Origin: Chaenocephalus aceratus | Lineage: Eukaryota > Chordata > Actinopteri > Perciformes > Channichthyidae | Assembly: GCA_023974075.1 (NCBI GenBank) | Contig: CM043797.1 | Span: 12,448,178-12,512,177 of the forward strand | DNA length: 64,000 nucleotides | Reading direction: 5' to 3' | Shown: one piece after another, positions 1 to 12,121 of the stretch | Position numbering within the stretch: position 1 is the stretch's first letter | Layout: each line of letters starts with the position of its first letter | Position numbers and translations under genes: made by a program | Notes under the pieces: generated by a model | The model's database searches: none | What the model was told of the DNA's origin: nothing | What the model saw: only the letters and a program-made list of their open reading frames with translations

Positions 1-373
1 TTCAACTGATTGCAATGTATTCCCATCTGCGGCGGGATTTGACGCTCATGGAAGCACGGCATTCGTTTGTGTCGGCTGCCCTTAAAGGCAATGTGAGCGC
101 CCATTCCCATTGGATAACGGAGAATTGTACACCCGGAAGTAAGTATTCCTCTTACTGTCGATTGATTTTACAATGATATCTGCAATACTCATCAACTAAA
201 AAACACCAGATTATCCTTGTTAATTACACAACATTGATTGGTTTAAATGGTGTGCAATGCTTTTGTATTTTTCCCCTTCGATTCGGAGAAACAAATCTTT
301 TTTCGGAGTAAAGGATGGCAGAAGACACTACACTACCCAGAATCCCCAGCTATCGTTTGGACTACACCATGTG
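1..373 (+). repeat. Left arm of long inverted repeat
   Basis: This arm matches the reverse complement of 1420-1792 through the inner boundary at a 15-base word ending in ACACCATGTG (364-373). Pairing stops right after this: 374 onward (CTCTGTTTGACA) no longer matches the bases before 1420. Confidence 0.8.
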
Positions 374-1419
374 CTCTGTTTGACAAACCCCGTTTTTTTT
401 CACCATTCATTCCAATGGCTGGAGTCTATGTCAAGTGATCTTCAAATTTCTCCCTGCAGAAAAAAAAAAACATGGCCGAACTTCGTTTTATTCTCGGTGG
501 AAAATGCCTATTTTAAAGTTAGTTTGGCCATTAAAATGCGTTTTCATGTCATTTGATGCGAGAAATATGAGTTGTTATTTCAGATTATGTGTGCAGTGGA
601 TGTACATGATCTTTAGTTTGCTAGTTATTATGAAGATTACTTCAGGAAATTGCGTCCAACGTTTTCATTGTTGAAAACAAGGTGGTTGCTGGGGACGCTG
701 CTATCGATATTATTTCTGTTATGTTGTGTAACGGTGTTATCTTTATTGCTACCCCCTTCCCCGTCAATGTATAGTGTTGGTCCACAGCGCAAACATATTA
801 GTTTAACAAAATCCGCATCTAAAGATAGCCTACGTTATTTCCCCCTGTGCAATTCCAGTCTCACATCTCACAGCACATCGTCATTAACAAATACCGGAAA
901 CAGACCGAAAACATTTAAAAAAAATAAAATAATACTTCATTCCGAGTGTGCTTGCTTTTCTCTTTGAAAGTCATCACATAACGGCATTGTAATACACGGT
1001 TCGGCTGCATTAAATATTACATATCTGCCGTAGTTCTGTATTTATAGAGCCCTGATGAGAAGACTTCTAGACAAACATGAGGAACTGAAAACGTGACGTG
1101 GATCATAAATATATCAGCCATTAAACAACATCTTACATTTCTTTCACACAATACGTCTCCTTGCAGTATCAACACTAATTCGGCTGACTTTTATATTTGG
1201 TAGATAGGCTGTATTTACACCATAAAGGTGCACAGCTGATATAAAGGGACACCTAGTGGTTAAAGCATGTTATTGAATTTCATTATTTTTATTATTAGAT
1301 ATTAATAGGATCCCTATAAAGTATATTCATTACTCGTTATTCTCTACTAATAGTTAATTAAAGACTGTATGTAATGACTATTTTGCACATCCCTTTCAAG
1401 ATTTCAAGATTTTCTGGTT

Positions 1420-1792
1420 CACATGGTGTAGTCCAAACGATAGCTGGGGATTCTGGGTAGTGTAGTGTCTTCTGCCATCCTTTACTCCGAAAAAAGATTT
1501 GTTTCTCCGAATCGAAGGGGAAAAATACAAAAGCATTGCACACAATTTAAACCAATCAATGTTGTGTAATTAACAAGGATAATCTGGTGTTTTTTAGTCG
1601 ATGAGTAGTGCAGATATCACTGTAAAATCAATCGACAGTAAGGGGAATACTTACTTCCGGGTGTACAATTCTCCGTTATCCAATGAGAATGGACGCTCAC
1701 ATTGCCTTTAAGGGCAGCCGATACAAACGAATGCCGTGCTTCCATGAGCGTCAAATCCCGCCGCAGATGGGAATACATTGCAATCAGTTGAA
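1420..1792 (-). repeat. Right arm of long inverted repeat
   Basis: This is the reverse-complement partner of 1-373. The sequence following 1792 (AGCTATTTGCG) has no counterpart visible in the window because the left arm begins at base 1. Confidence 0.8.
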
Positions 1793-2551
1793 AGCTATTT
1801 GCGTCCTTTTATGAAGCTGAAGGAGCCTAGGAGCGTCACAACTGCACGCCACGGACACTGACCAAACGTCGCTCCTGGACGATTATGGAGTGAGAGTGTG
1901 TTGGCTTCTCCGTAATTTAATGCAGGGCCGTAGCTGCGTTTTTAACGGGCCTAAAATGATATTTTAAATGATTCACTTTTAACCAGTGGCGAGCCGTCAG
2001 GGGCCCTCTGTGAGGGCCTAAGATATAATTTTTGTTGTTGTTGAAAAACATAAAAAAAAAAAAGAATGTAAATATTATTTTTTATATTTTTTTGTTGTTT
2101 ACATTTTTCATTAGTTTTACCAAAATAACTTGATTTAATTGTATTTAAAATAATATTTCCAAAGAAATAAATCCTCGAATCTGCCTGTTCAGTTTCTGTT
2201 GGAATGTGAAGGGTTAAATGCCGTATCTGCGAGTTATGTGAAGACGGGAGGGCTTGTTGGTCCCTCTCTACATTCACAGAGGGCCCGCTATAGTAACTCA
2301 ACGAGCGAGTAATGTCAACTGACAGTACAATTGACCAATCATATTCTTCTCTCTAAATGGGCGGGCTTTATTTTCGCGGACTTTATGACAAGTTCCGCCC
2401 GCTGTGAGGTCTATGCAAGTGGTGCAGTGACACGTCCTAAAACCCGGCAGTAAGCTTTGCTCGGATTCCCTCGACAGAAAGCAATGGGATTTCTCCATAG
2501 GATTTTGGAAATAGCTGGAAATAAGGTCTGTATAACGAACCTGTTAGATAA

Positions 2552-2851
2552 ATGCACATTTTGTTCAGCCGGAAAATATCGACATGTCTACCCTACTTTT
2601 ATTATTTTCTAATCATAAATCTAATCGATAGATTTACGATCGATAGATTTATGATCAATAGATTTATAATTAGCATAAGTTCGTTCATGATGGCTCACTT
2701 CAGTGATAGTGATGACATCGTCGCGAAATTATTAACCGAGTCATTTTCAAAATTGAGTTCCAATGATAAACTGGAGTGGCAAAGGATCAGCTGCATGACC
2801 CGCCATCAAGTGCTTCATCCAAAAGGACAGGAGAATGGACTTTGTGTTTAA
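2552..2851 (+). pseudogene. Remnant of hAT transposase N-terminus
   Basis: The open frame gives 99 residues. The part from 2687 (Met-Met-Ala-His) carries a short segment DDIVAKLLTESFSKLSS followed by a Lys-Leu-Glu stretch. This resembles the start of the ZMYM1-like/TTF-zinc-finger hAT transposases common in fish. The upstream residues (Ile-Asp-Arg-Phe repeats) come from a 15-bp tandem repeat and are unlikely to be coding. The frame stops at 2851, long before any zinc finger, DDE or hATC dimerisation region. It is a fragment of an internally deleted copy; alternatively it is a chance frame. Confidence 0.35.
2623..2667 (+). repeat. 15-bp tandem repeat, three units
   Basis: Three consecutive 15-bp units of the form (a/g)atc(g/a)atagattta(c/t) occupy 2623-2637, 2638-2652 and 2653-2667, differing at one or two positions each. 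The preceding bases (AATCATAAATC) are an inverted copy of part of the unit, so the stretch can also fold back. Confidence 0.8.
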
Positions 2852-3161
2852 GTGATTTAATCATCAAAGGTAGGCCTAAGTCATTTTCTATGCGGGCCGC
2901 CTTGCCGACTTAATTAATTTGTAATTGTTACTTGGCTGTGGGTGCCCTGTCATGATAGGTGTTTATATAAATGGTGTTGTTTTGTGTGGTAGAGGGTCGC
3001 TGTCATTGATGCGTTTTTGCACCCCGGGCCGCTGTTTGATATTCCGCTGAAGTATACGCTGTGACGTAATATCTTAAGGGGGGGGGGGCGGTCAGAGGGA
3101 CTAGGTATAAAATAGTGTAGGTTTGCTTTAGTACAGTTTTAGGGAAGCAAAAGTTAGGGGG

Positions 3162-3200
3162 GCAGCGTAGATCCGCAGCGTAGATCCGCAGCGTAGATCC
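3162..3200 (+). repeat. 13-bp tandem repeat, three perfect units
   Basis: Three identical copies of GCAGCGTAGATCC occur at 3162-3174, 3175-3187 and 3188-3200, directly followed by GCCCCTG. The unit is the sub-terminal sequence of the proposed hAT end, so the transposon terminus itself has been tandemly amplified. Confidence 0.9.
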
Positions 3201-3207
3201 GCCCCTG

Positions 3208-5123
3208 CTGTTGTGTCTTGTACAATGTAAAGTATCAATCCTGATGATGAGCGGCCCATCTGGTTGTGTCCTGTTGTGGGATTGTCACAGTTTATTCTTT
3301 TGTTTGGCTAAAGATTAAAAGGATAGTGCTAAAGGTCGAAAGGAGAACATTTAAATAATTAGCATCATTGTGTTTTGTGTCTTTAGTGGCAGGTAGAACC
3401 AAAGTGTTTTCCTTTGCTTTCATTTGACTTAACAAAACCCTACAAAAAACTATCTGAGTTTGCTTATTCAGCTCAAAATCTCAGATCACATCTCTTTCTT
3501 TCAGGCAGCTGTCCTCAGGCGGTTCACCTGGTTTGCCTGGCCCCAAGGTGTCAATCTGGACCAGGTGTACATTTTTACCCATCACCCCTTTAGCCAGACA
3601 TGTCTGACCTACAGGAAGTAGCCAACATATCACACCCCACCTGCACTAGAGGCCTGCATTTCCTCCAAACTCCATCCCCTCCACCTCTGACGGCTGGAAG
3701 ATACGCTACAGTGACTGCACACTTCCAGGAACGGAACTGCTTAAATGTGCGACTCTGCTAATGAGCAAGAGTTATTGCCTTGGATTGACATTAATAATGA
3801 GTTATGAACCATTATTAGGGCAGTGGGGCCACATAGTGATTAGAGAGAGCGTCTTTCAAGCAGAAAGCCCTGAATCCAATCATGTTAGACATTGAGATCC
3901 CTTGGGGTGCCATTCTGTAGCTGATTTGGTGTGAGGTAAGCAAAATTACGAGATTCTTCCTCTTCTAGAATTTCACAAAAAACGTGTAGGTGTTACTCAT
4001 ATGTCCCTTTATGGTCTTCTAAGAGGTATATCTTTCCCAGAGAATCATGTGATCAGGTGCTGCTGTATTCATTGTGTTGTAAGGGGGTGCAGAGAGGAAA
4101 TGTCCCATCTGCCAAGCCTCTGTGAATCCTGTCAGAGGCTCCACTGGGGCTACCGAGACTCCTTCAATCAGGCCCAGGAGCCGCCAGGACCCTTGCATCT
4201 GGTCCTGCTTAGGGCAGCCCCCAGCCTCTCCCCAATAACATAACAATCATTTGCTTTGCTCCAGTTTTCTAGCACAGCGAAGCTGCAGAGGGGCGCTAAG
4301 AACCACTGCTGCGTATACTTCTCTGCCGTGCAACCAAAGCATGCGTGAAAACAGTCAGGGTTGGAGGAAACACATGCGCAAATATATAAATAAACACACA
4401 TATGGAGACTCACATACACAATGGAGAGAGAAAAAGGTCAGCTCTGCCTTGCCCCCCTCCCTTGTAGACATTCCTTGAGCACCTGCACTCACTTAATATT
4501 TTGGCAGGAGTGGAAAAAAAAGCTCCTCTGCTCAGCGCCTGTCATGTTTGTTCACTGAAGGAAACAAGTTTGGTTTTAATTAGAGTCCCTGCCAAGAGCT
4601 GAGGTAATTGCCACTCCGAATGTCTTGCTTTCTTTTTTAAACTTTATTTTCTCTCTTGTTTCCTCACATGCTTTAAAACAGAATTGAGTGGAGCTTGTGT
4701 TTGCAGAAAAAACTGCATTTGTCTGAGCAACATTTCAATCTGGTCTGTGAGTGCATCGATGCTGCAAATACACGAAAAACAGAAGGCCAGGAGCCCCTGA
4801 GTGTATCCAGGCCTGTATATTCATTAGTAATACAGGACAAAACGGTATATGATAAGGAACATAATAATATGGAAAATAGCTGTGTTCATCCAAATACATC
4901 TCCTTATGTCTGTATGTCTAAGTCTCTGGCTGGTTTTGGCCCAGAACAGGTTTTGGGTCCGGAGGTTCCTCTTACTTAACCCCCCTCCTACCACAACCTA
5001 TACCGCCCCCCACCCCTCCTTCTCCCACCTGTAACCCAGCTGTGGCCTTGTGCAGCTCATGAAAATTCCCACCAAATTATTCTGACAAAACACCAACATC
5101 TGCTGCTGGGAGACACCCCCTTT
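3208..5123. other. Intergenic; no gene recognised
   Basis: Stop codons interrupt all frames and the longest frames (under 100 codons) overlap on both strands without domains. The only structured item is the SINE-like relic at 3813-3900. Otherwise I see no gene, RNA or promoter. Confidence 0.6.
3813..3900 (+). repeat. Degenerate tRNA-like (SINE head) relic
   Basis: The order is an A-box-like stretch (GGCCACATAGTGATTAGAGA) followed about 30 bases later by a degraded B-box (CTGAATCCAATC against the expected GGTTCGAATCC), with spacing like that of tRNA-derived SINE heads. No convincing acceptor stem can be formed, so it is not a tRNA gene. Confidence 0.3.
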
Positions 5124-5257
<134 letters not shown>

Positions 5258-8200
5258 ATTTACATACAGAAGATCAACTCTGTTTGGAGTTATTGGTGCA
5301 CACATGCTTACGTACCGAAGGTGGCCAAGAAAGCTAAACATTTGCGTTAAAATTCAACTTCAATGTGCTGTGTACAATTCAAAGTGTTTTTGTATTTCGT
5401 TACACTACATGGGTTTCCTTCATTTGCTTATGTTGTATCTCTTTACTTGTGTTATTGTAAGATGCAGTTCGTCAATCCTTCTCACTGGCACCCTTTTGTC
5501 TGATTCATTGATGAAATGTAGACAAACGTTCACACATATGCTGCTCACTGTGTGTCATCATCACACCATAAGCTTCTGGTGACAGTGCTGAAATTGAGAG
5601 GGTGTGCTTCGGCCTGGAAGGCATTTTTGATTTGTCTGTCTGTCAATATGTGGATGGGAATCAGGGATGTATTTTCTTGACAGGGCCTCAAATGACTTGA
5701 GCACATGCTGAGCCTTTTTGGAGGGGCTTTTATTTTGATTTGCACCAGTGGGGGATGGAATGGAGCCTGCTTAGTCTCTCTCCATCCAAGCCCCCGAGGA
5801 CCCATCAGAGCAGCGCTCCAGTCCAGAGATGAGATGCCACTACGCTGATTTACTATTCAGGGGTTATTCATCGCCTGTGGATAAAAGACAATTGAATTAT
5901 GTTGTTGGAACAGCCAAGGCTGGCCCAGAGCAGTTTGGGACAGATGATCTGAATGAACCGAGATGGAGAGACAAGAGAGAGAGAGGCAGATACAGAGAGA
6001 TGTCTGATTCTTCTGATTGCTTCAGGCGACTTCCTGTTTCATGTGCCGAGGAAAAACAGACATGGGAGTGCTGTTTGCAATCAAGGCCGCTGACACTCCC
6101 TGAAATATCTACAAAAAGCTAAAGGTCACATGTGAGACATAAGCATTGAGAACACAACTCAGGTGTGTTTTTCAGGTTTAAAATGAGATGGAAATCTCCC
6201 AAAATATGTATGGAATAGTCCACTGAAGATAGGTATTTCAAGTGACCGATGTTCACACAGTTTTTCACTCCACAAGATAGTTAAACACACTACTTATGTG
6301 CCGCAATCTCTTCATCACCTCTTCATGGCTTATATGCTACGCCAGGAGTGGCGTTAAGAAGTGTTACGTTGCTATGCCATTGTTTGTTAGTGTCATGCCA
6401 TTCAACACTTTTATTCCGAAAACCCCAAAAAGTGTCCCATATGTGAGAAGAAAAAAGAAAAGAAATGCACTCTGCAACGGCATGTCCCACCTTTCTCTGC
6501 CTCTGATTAAGTTCTTACCCTCAACTCAACCAATCTCACTTCTAATTGACCAACCCTAAACACATAGGCACCGAATCAGAGGCAGTGTAGTGCGTATCTT
6601 GCCTTGCCGTTAGCAGCGTTCATTCTGCATAGACATAGACAAAAGTGAGTCTTTGTTTCAGGGAGTGTGGATTTTAAAACAATGGGCATTTGGTATAATG
6701 GCTGCTTGTATTTCAGGTAACAGGCATACAGTACTTAACGACAATGTTCTGACTTTGGGTTTTCTGTAAAATGGGCCAACAGAACAATGGGCAGTCCCTG
6801 TGAGTTATTGGCAAAGTAATATTGTTTGCAATATGTTTGAGAAGTTTCTTTGGCCATATTAACATAGTGTTTGCCATGATTGTGTCTTTATTGCAACCTC
6901 TGTGAATCCAAGCAGAAAACAGCTGTCACCCTCTTTGCCTTTAAAATATTGGGCGGTTGATTTTGGAATAAATCCTATAAGAACATAAAATACTTTGGCT
7001 GAAAGAGAAGTCTCTGTTTAGTCACATATTGCTCCCTCTGCACACACACTGAGCTTCATATTTATTGGACATCATCTCATATCTGTAAGATGTCCAACAT
7101 ACAGTTGCTGCTGCTGTTAATGAGGCATGAATGCTGTCAAACTTAGGCCCCAGGCCCAGCAGTAAAATGGTGTCTTGGATGTTCTTACTTCCTCGTCCTC
7201 AATGACGCCATGTTGGTAGTCTTGACCTGTAGTGATTGCAGCACAACCTCAACTAAAACATTTTCCATCATTTGCTGGAGATTAATCCCCCAGCCATGTC
7301 TCAGGTGGAGTTCTCCATGTTTCCTATTCAATCGCTTATTAATCACTGCTGCAGAAATGTCTATGCCAGATGCACTGAGGTGTTGGCAGGACATCCCTCG
7401 ATTTTGAAGGACAGGGATGTTTTACCCATTTCCCATCACCATGTGTGGATTCACTGATATTAAATTGAAAATACACATTGAAATCCCGGGACACACACAA
7501 AATGCAGAAATGTCAAAACATCAACAAATGGGGAAAACATTTAACAACGCAAATCTCTGTATCCAGTAGTCCAGTCCGTTGGGTGGCCTTTGCTCAGGGG
7601 TGGCCCACCGTGGCATGTTATGAGTGTTGATTGTATACAGTTTGTGTATCAATTGTAACACCCCCTCCTCTGTTCGCCAAGGGGAACATAGCTCCCTGTG
7701 CCCCTAACCTCCCAGGACAGAGAAGGTGCGCTGGACACCGGCCCAGATAAATGTGCCGCCTGTTCCAGCTGGGGTTATGTCAGGATCTCCCGGGCGGCGT
7801 GGACAGGCCCGTCTTTGTCCAACAGAAGCTGCGTGTGGTTCAGTATCTTAAGAGAGTCATAATCACATCGCTGATCAGGGTGTTAACAGGCCCCCACAGC
7901 TGTCAGAAAGCAATGCACCCTGGGAATGCATGACCAAGGAACTGCTGGCCCTAGGCGCGCGAGTCGCAGTATGCGAAGAAGTCCATACGCACACAGTATG
8001 CATATGTCTACTCATCTCGGCTCATTCTTGTCCAAACATACCAACAGCTATGGCAGCACATCAACAGCTTCATCCTGTAATTACAGTGTCTTATGAAAAG
8101 CATCTGTTTGGGACGTTGTGTCAAGGCATTCTGAGCGTCGTCGGATATCTTTGAGCGAATGCCGAAACACTGTAAATGACTGGATTCAAAAATAAACATA

Positions 8201-9900
8201 ACATGAAAAAACAATATAATTTCAGAACCAAAAAACCCACAAGACATCATCTGCTTTAAATCAAACCAAAGACATTCTCTCCACGCCGAAGAGACATTAG
8301 AGGCCTTTTGATATGTGGAGAGGGACCCAAAAATAGCCTGGTGATTAGGCAAGGGGATCTATAGGGCATTGCAGGGAACTCTGTTCATGACCCATGCTCA
8401 AGTACCTCCTGTCTAGGAGCTGATTCACGAGCAGGGGTCAGTCCTTCAGAGTATATATCAGGTTCTCAGTTTGTTGCTTTTAGCAGCTGTTATTGCATTT
8501 AAGAGACTAAGCTGCCCCTGCTAAATCATAGGCATGAGTGCAGGAAAGGGGGGCTTTGCCCTCAAGGGTCCCGACGTGCAGGCAGAACAGGAGGCAGGAC
8601 CGTAAAGATGACGATGCGGTACTACGGCCCGTCCATGCCAGGCTCTCTCCAGGCTGCCAGGCAAAGCAGCACAGGCTAGGTGGTCCGGTCCTGTTTACCC
8701 ATTCAGCCACATGCACAGGCTTGTTTAAACAGTGGGTGCCTTCACAAGCTTCCCCGCAGCTCGTGGACGTCATCAGACAGACGTGTGTTGATGTGGCCTT
8801 TCCCTGAAGCACCCTGGACTGTGTCCTCAAGAGAGGGAGGGAGATGTTGCCAGCTGCAGGACCCACAGCAGCCCCTGTCCCAGTTGTTTGACCGTACAAA
8901 TGTGGGCCAAAAAGATGATGGAACGGCATTACAATCTTGGCTCTGTAGCAGCCCCGATTAACATTTGGATCCCAAAGTTGAACTCTCCAGCCAACGATTC
9001 AAAAATGTTTCCACTCCACACCAACTGGCAGTTCTTTCTGCGATCACTCACCCCATCACCTGTTGCTTGCTGCTTCTTACAGGTGACCCTACCTGAAGCC
9101 TTGATTGAAAGTGCAGTTAACTCTCAGCATGTTGATTATTATATTTTAAGGTGACAACTTAAACCTCGTTTCGTCGCAGGCATTTTATCAAAGAGATAAA
9201 TGCATAACAAAAATCAAACAAACAAAAAGTGGTTAAGTGTCAAACCTAAAGGCTGACCTTCACAGGTGTTTTGTGTTGTCCCGAATGACCTCAATGTGAT
9301 GTTAATTAGTGCTATACTGTTAAAAAAATAGATGGGAATCACCAAACTTTACAATTTGGGAAGAATTGAGGTGTAAAATGTTCCGCCTTCAAAAAAACAC
9401 TCGCGAAAGAGTGTAATCAGGTAAAATAAATACATTAAAAACACCTGTGTATGTGAATCAAGAGTTAGTAGGGCCTAAGATCAGCTGACTTTGATGCAAG
9501 CATACCACTGAGGAAGCATTACAAAGCCTTTAGTTTAACATGGTTTTAAAAAAATACATTCAGAGAAGAACATGTTCTTAATGGGGTAAACTATACAGTA
9601 GGTGAACAGCATATCATTGTTTATTATAAATATCATATTTTTATTGTAATTCACGTTTTTTCAAATGTTATGTTTAAATCTTAGTAAATGTGACATCATT
9701 TGTGAACATTTATAACAGAAATCTGAACATTGGATAAAGCCAGGTTCAATTTTTCTTTTGTACGACTTATCAGAGTGAGGAATGTTGGGTATGTCTTAAA
9801 TGATACTGTTAAACTTTTATTTTTTTGCCATTTCATTTGGAACAAGATGTAATATAAATCAGACTGTGAATGAAATAAACAGAAACACTCAGTAAAAACC

Positions 9901-9918
9901 TTCTGTATCGATACAGAA
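9901..9918. repeat. 18-bp perfect palindrome
   Basis: TTCTGTATCGATACAGAA is identical to its reverse complement, with no loop. It sits in AT-rich intergenic DNA. It could be a dimeric protein-binding site or chance. Confidence 0.85.
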
Positions 9919-11974
9919 ATTAAACTAGAAAGTGGTGTAAGTGGAGATTTTGTCTTTAAAGACGTTTTTTTTGTTTTTTTTACATAATGAAAGATTTGGG
10001 TCGAAAAAAAGACCTATAGGTACAACCATGAAACTTACCCAAATGATAACTTACTATTACTTGCAGTGTCTTGCCTTAAAGGTGAATCGAGGCTCTGGCA
10101 CGCACTGTATCTCCAGACAGATGGTCTAATCAGCAGCACCATACGACCTGGTATTCTCCCTTGAAGATAGGATGCTGCTATCTGGTGATGCTGAAGCCTT
10201 TTTACATTGGAATTTTAACAGGAGAACATCTCCTCTGGTGCACCACTGTCATAGATACCGGGCCACATCCATATCAGTCAAGAGCATTTGAATGACTCAT
10301 TAGTAGCTGCCATGAAGGCCACTTGGCTGCTCACTTTATCATTAGTCCCATAGTAGGACCAATGGAGTGTAACAAGCAGTGCTATCTGAGCGCTTTGATC
10401 AAGCATCAGCCTGTTCTCTCTCACCCTGTTGGCCCCGGGTGGCCTTGTGTTGCCTTGCCCATGGGGACAGGGTTTAGAAAGGTGGCTATCTCAGATGTCC
10501 TCCCCCTCCTCCAGCCGTTCTTCTGCACCCCCCCCCCCCCACCCCCTGTTTCTCCAGCGCATGAAAGCTAAGAGAGGGCACACTGGTCTGATCCCAGCCG
10601 CTGACATGCATTTTTGATCAATGGCTGGTGCCTCTGAAGGACCTTCTCCAACACTGCTCTCCTCGCCAGCCTCCCCGCCCCTGATGGCAACCCCCCCTCC
10701 CCTTTCCTCTTACTCTAAAGCTTGGGCAACTCCAAATGTCAATGATGTTAGTTTAGCCATTGTACACGGCTGGCCGCATCTGAATGGGTGACTTGTCCCC
10801 AGGCCAGCCCCCTACAATGGCCTCCTTTCTCACTCTGACTTGTTCTCAGCATTTTCCCCCCTCCATGAAGAGAGGGCTCTCTCTCTGGCTCTCTTAGCTC
10901 TTTGGCTCTGCAGAGAATCCTGGAGCTGGACAAACTGGAAGAGAGGGAGCAGGAGATCAAGGGAGACAGCCAGAGAGAGAGAAAGAGAGGGTGTGAAGGA
11001 AGGATGGAGGTTGGGAGGTCAGCGGGTGGACCGTGACAGAGCAAGCAGTTTTATAACCAGAATTGTTACAGTGTGCTCTGCCAATAATTACCAGCATAGA
11101 GGAACGGCGGTAAATCTGGCTTTCACACACCGGCTAAGCTTGTTAGTGTGTTTAATCGGACAGGGAAGGAGTGTGTTGTAGCACTGAACACTTTGGGGAC
11201 TGAGAAAAATGCGCAAGCGCTTCCCTAATGAAGAGTGACGAGAGGAGATGCGATGGGGAGGAGGTGGAAAGTCATACATGTATGGTGCATTTACAGACCA
11301 AGATGGGTTGAAATTCCTCATCTGTGAGAGAGCACAGCTCGAGCTCACGGCATGGACTGACAGCGATACGGAGAAAATAAGGCAAGAAACAAGGTCGGAG
11401 CCCTGATTTGGCCCCCGTTTTTTGGGAGCCAGATAATGTAGCCAGTGGAGAACAGTTTATAAAAACTTGCGGCAAGAACATGTCGAGTCAGTTGACAGGT
11501 TCAAGCCAGCAGTGTTGACAAAGTAAACTTTCATCTTGCGTCATTCACTGGAACTTGACCACTGGACCATTTGCAGTCCTTGTTGATTTACCCCAAACAG
11601 CCATCAGCTGAACGGAACATGCATGCGGTTTGGCTGTTTGTTTGTGTATCCTCTCAGCCAGCCTTATTTTCATGAAGCAAGTTAAGTCCGTTTGAATCTC
11701 CTTCACCATCAGCCTTAACGTTGGCACTTTCCTCACTATTTACTGAATTATTATTATCATTTAGGGTTCAATGTGTAAGATATGGACCAAACTTTAGTTT
11801 TAAAACACTAAAAAGTGAACAAACATTGCCAAAAGAATGTGAAGAAGTAACCATTATGACGTCATGTCAAAAACATGCACGTATTGTGATGCAGAGATAC
11901 TGAGATGCCATCTGACTAGAAATGGCCTGTGCTTTCTGCTAATACTCAAGTCAGAAGTGAGTTTCCACCAGTCC

Positions 11975-12018
11975 TCCCAAATGTCCCAATTTGGGATAAA
12001 TAAAGTATATCTTATCTT
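11975..12018 (+). repeat. Retroposon 3'-tail-like relic
   Basis: The text CCAATTTGGGATAAATAAAGTAT followed by TATCTTATCTT resembles the 3' ends shared by fish LINEs and SINEs (a short hairpin, then AATAAAGTATC and a TATC-type tail). Nothing upstream is recognisable, so at most a very short fragment remains. Confidence 0.35.
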
Positions 12019-12093
12019 TATTTTACACTATACGCTACAGCACACTTGAAGCACTATAAGAGAGCAGTGTTCGGCTTTCAGTTTCAGGCGTTT

Positions 12094-12121
12094 GGGTTAG
12101 GGGTTAGGGTTAGGGTGTTAG
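12094..12121 (+). repeat. Short interstitial telomere-like (TTAGGG)n repeat
   Basis: About four TTAGGG-type units in 28 bp (GGGTTAGGGGTTAGGGTTAG then GGTGTTAG), with one extra G and one altered unit. The array is far from a chromosome end as judged by the surrounding sequence. Confidence 0.8.

Larger units (their letters stand above)
1..1792. mobile_element. Foldback-type DNA element with 373-bp inverted repeat arms
   Basis: Positions 1-373 are the reverse complement of 1420-1792. Paired coordinates sum to 1793 at both the outer and inner ends, so there is no net length difference. I count only a few substitutions in the outer 130 bp (for example near positions 81, 101 and 107), about 97-98 % identity. 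The 1046-bp core (374-1419) is AT-rich; its only longer frame (about 650-967) has no AUG start and no recognisable domain. This looks like a non-autonomous transposon with long terminal inverted repeats, or an inverted duplication. Position 1 of the window still pairs, so the left end and any target-site duplication lie outside. I do not recognise the family. Confidence 0.75.
1923..3207 (+). mobile_element. Decayed hAT-like DNA transposon
   Basis: The right edge read in reverse complement is CAGGGGCGGATCTACGCTG, a typical hAT-type terminus. Two hAT-like left termini are present: CAGGGCCGTAGCTGCG at 1923 and CAGTGGCGAGCCGTCAGGGG at 1984. The first aligns with the right end with small gaps. Between them lies a short frame resembling the N-terminus of ZMYM1/TTF-type hAT transposases (about 2687-2851). 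A 13-bp inverted word (GGGCCCTCTGTGA near 2000, TCACAGAGGGCCC near 2274) suggests a second small nested element. No 8-bp target-site duplication was found with either left end, so the boundaries are tentative. Confidence 0.45.

Noticed and set aside
247..438. Frames repeated at 247-438 and 1358-1543 with the same peptide
   Set aside because: They are the two arms of the inverted repeat read inward, so the identity comes from the repeat and not from a duplicated gene.
8507..8929. 140-codon minus-strand frame
   Set aside because: No domain, no splice context, and a similarly long frame on the opposite strand; typical of a locally GC-rich stretch.
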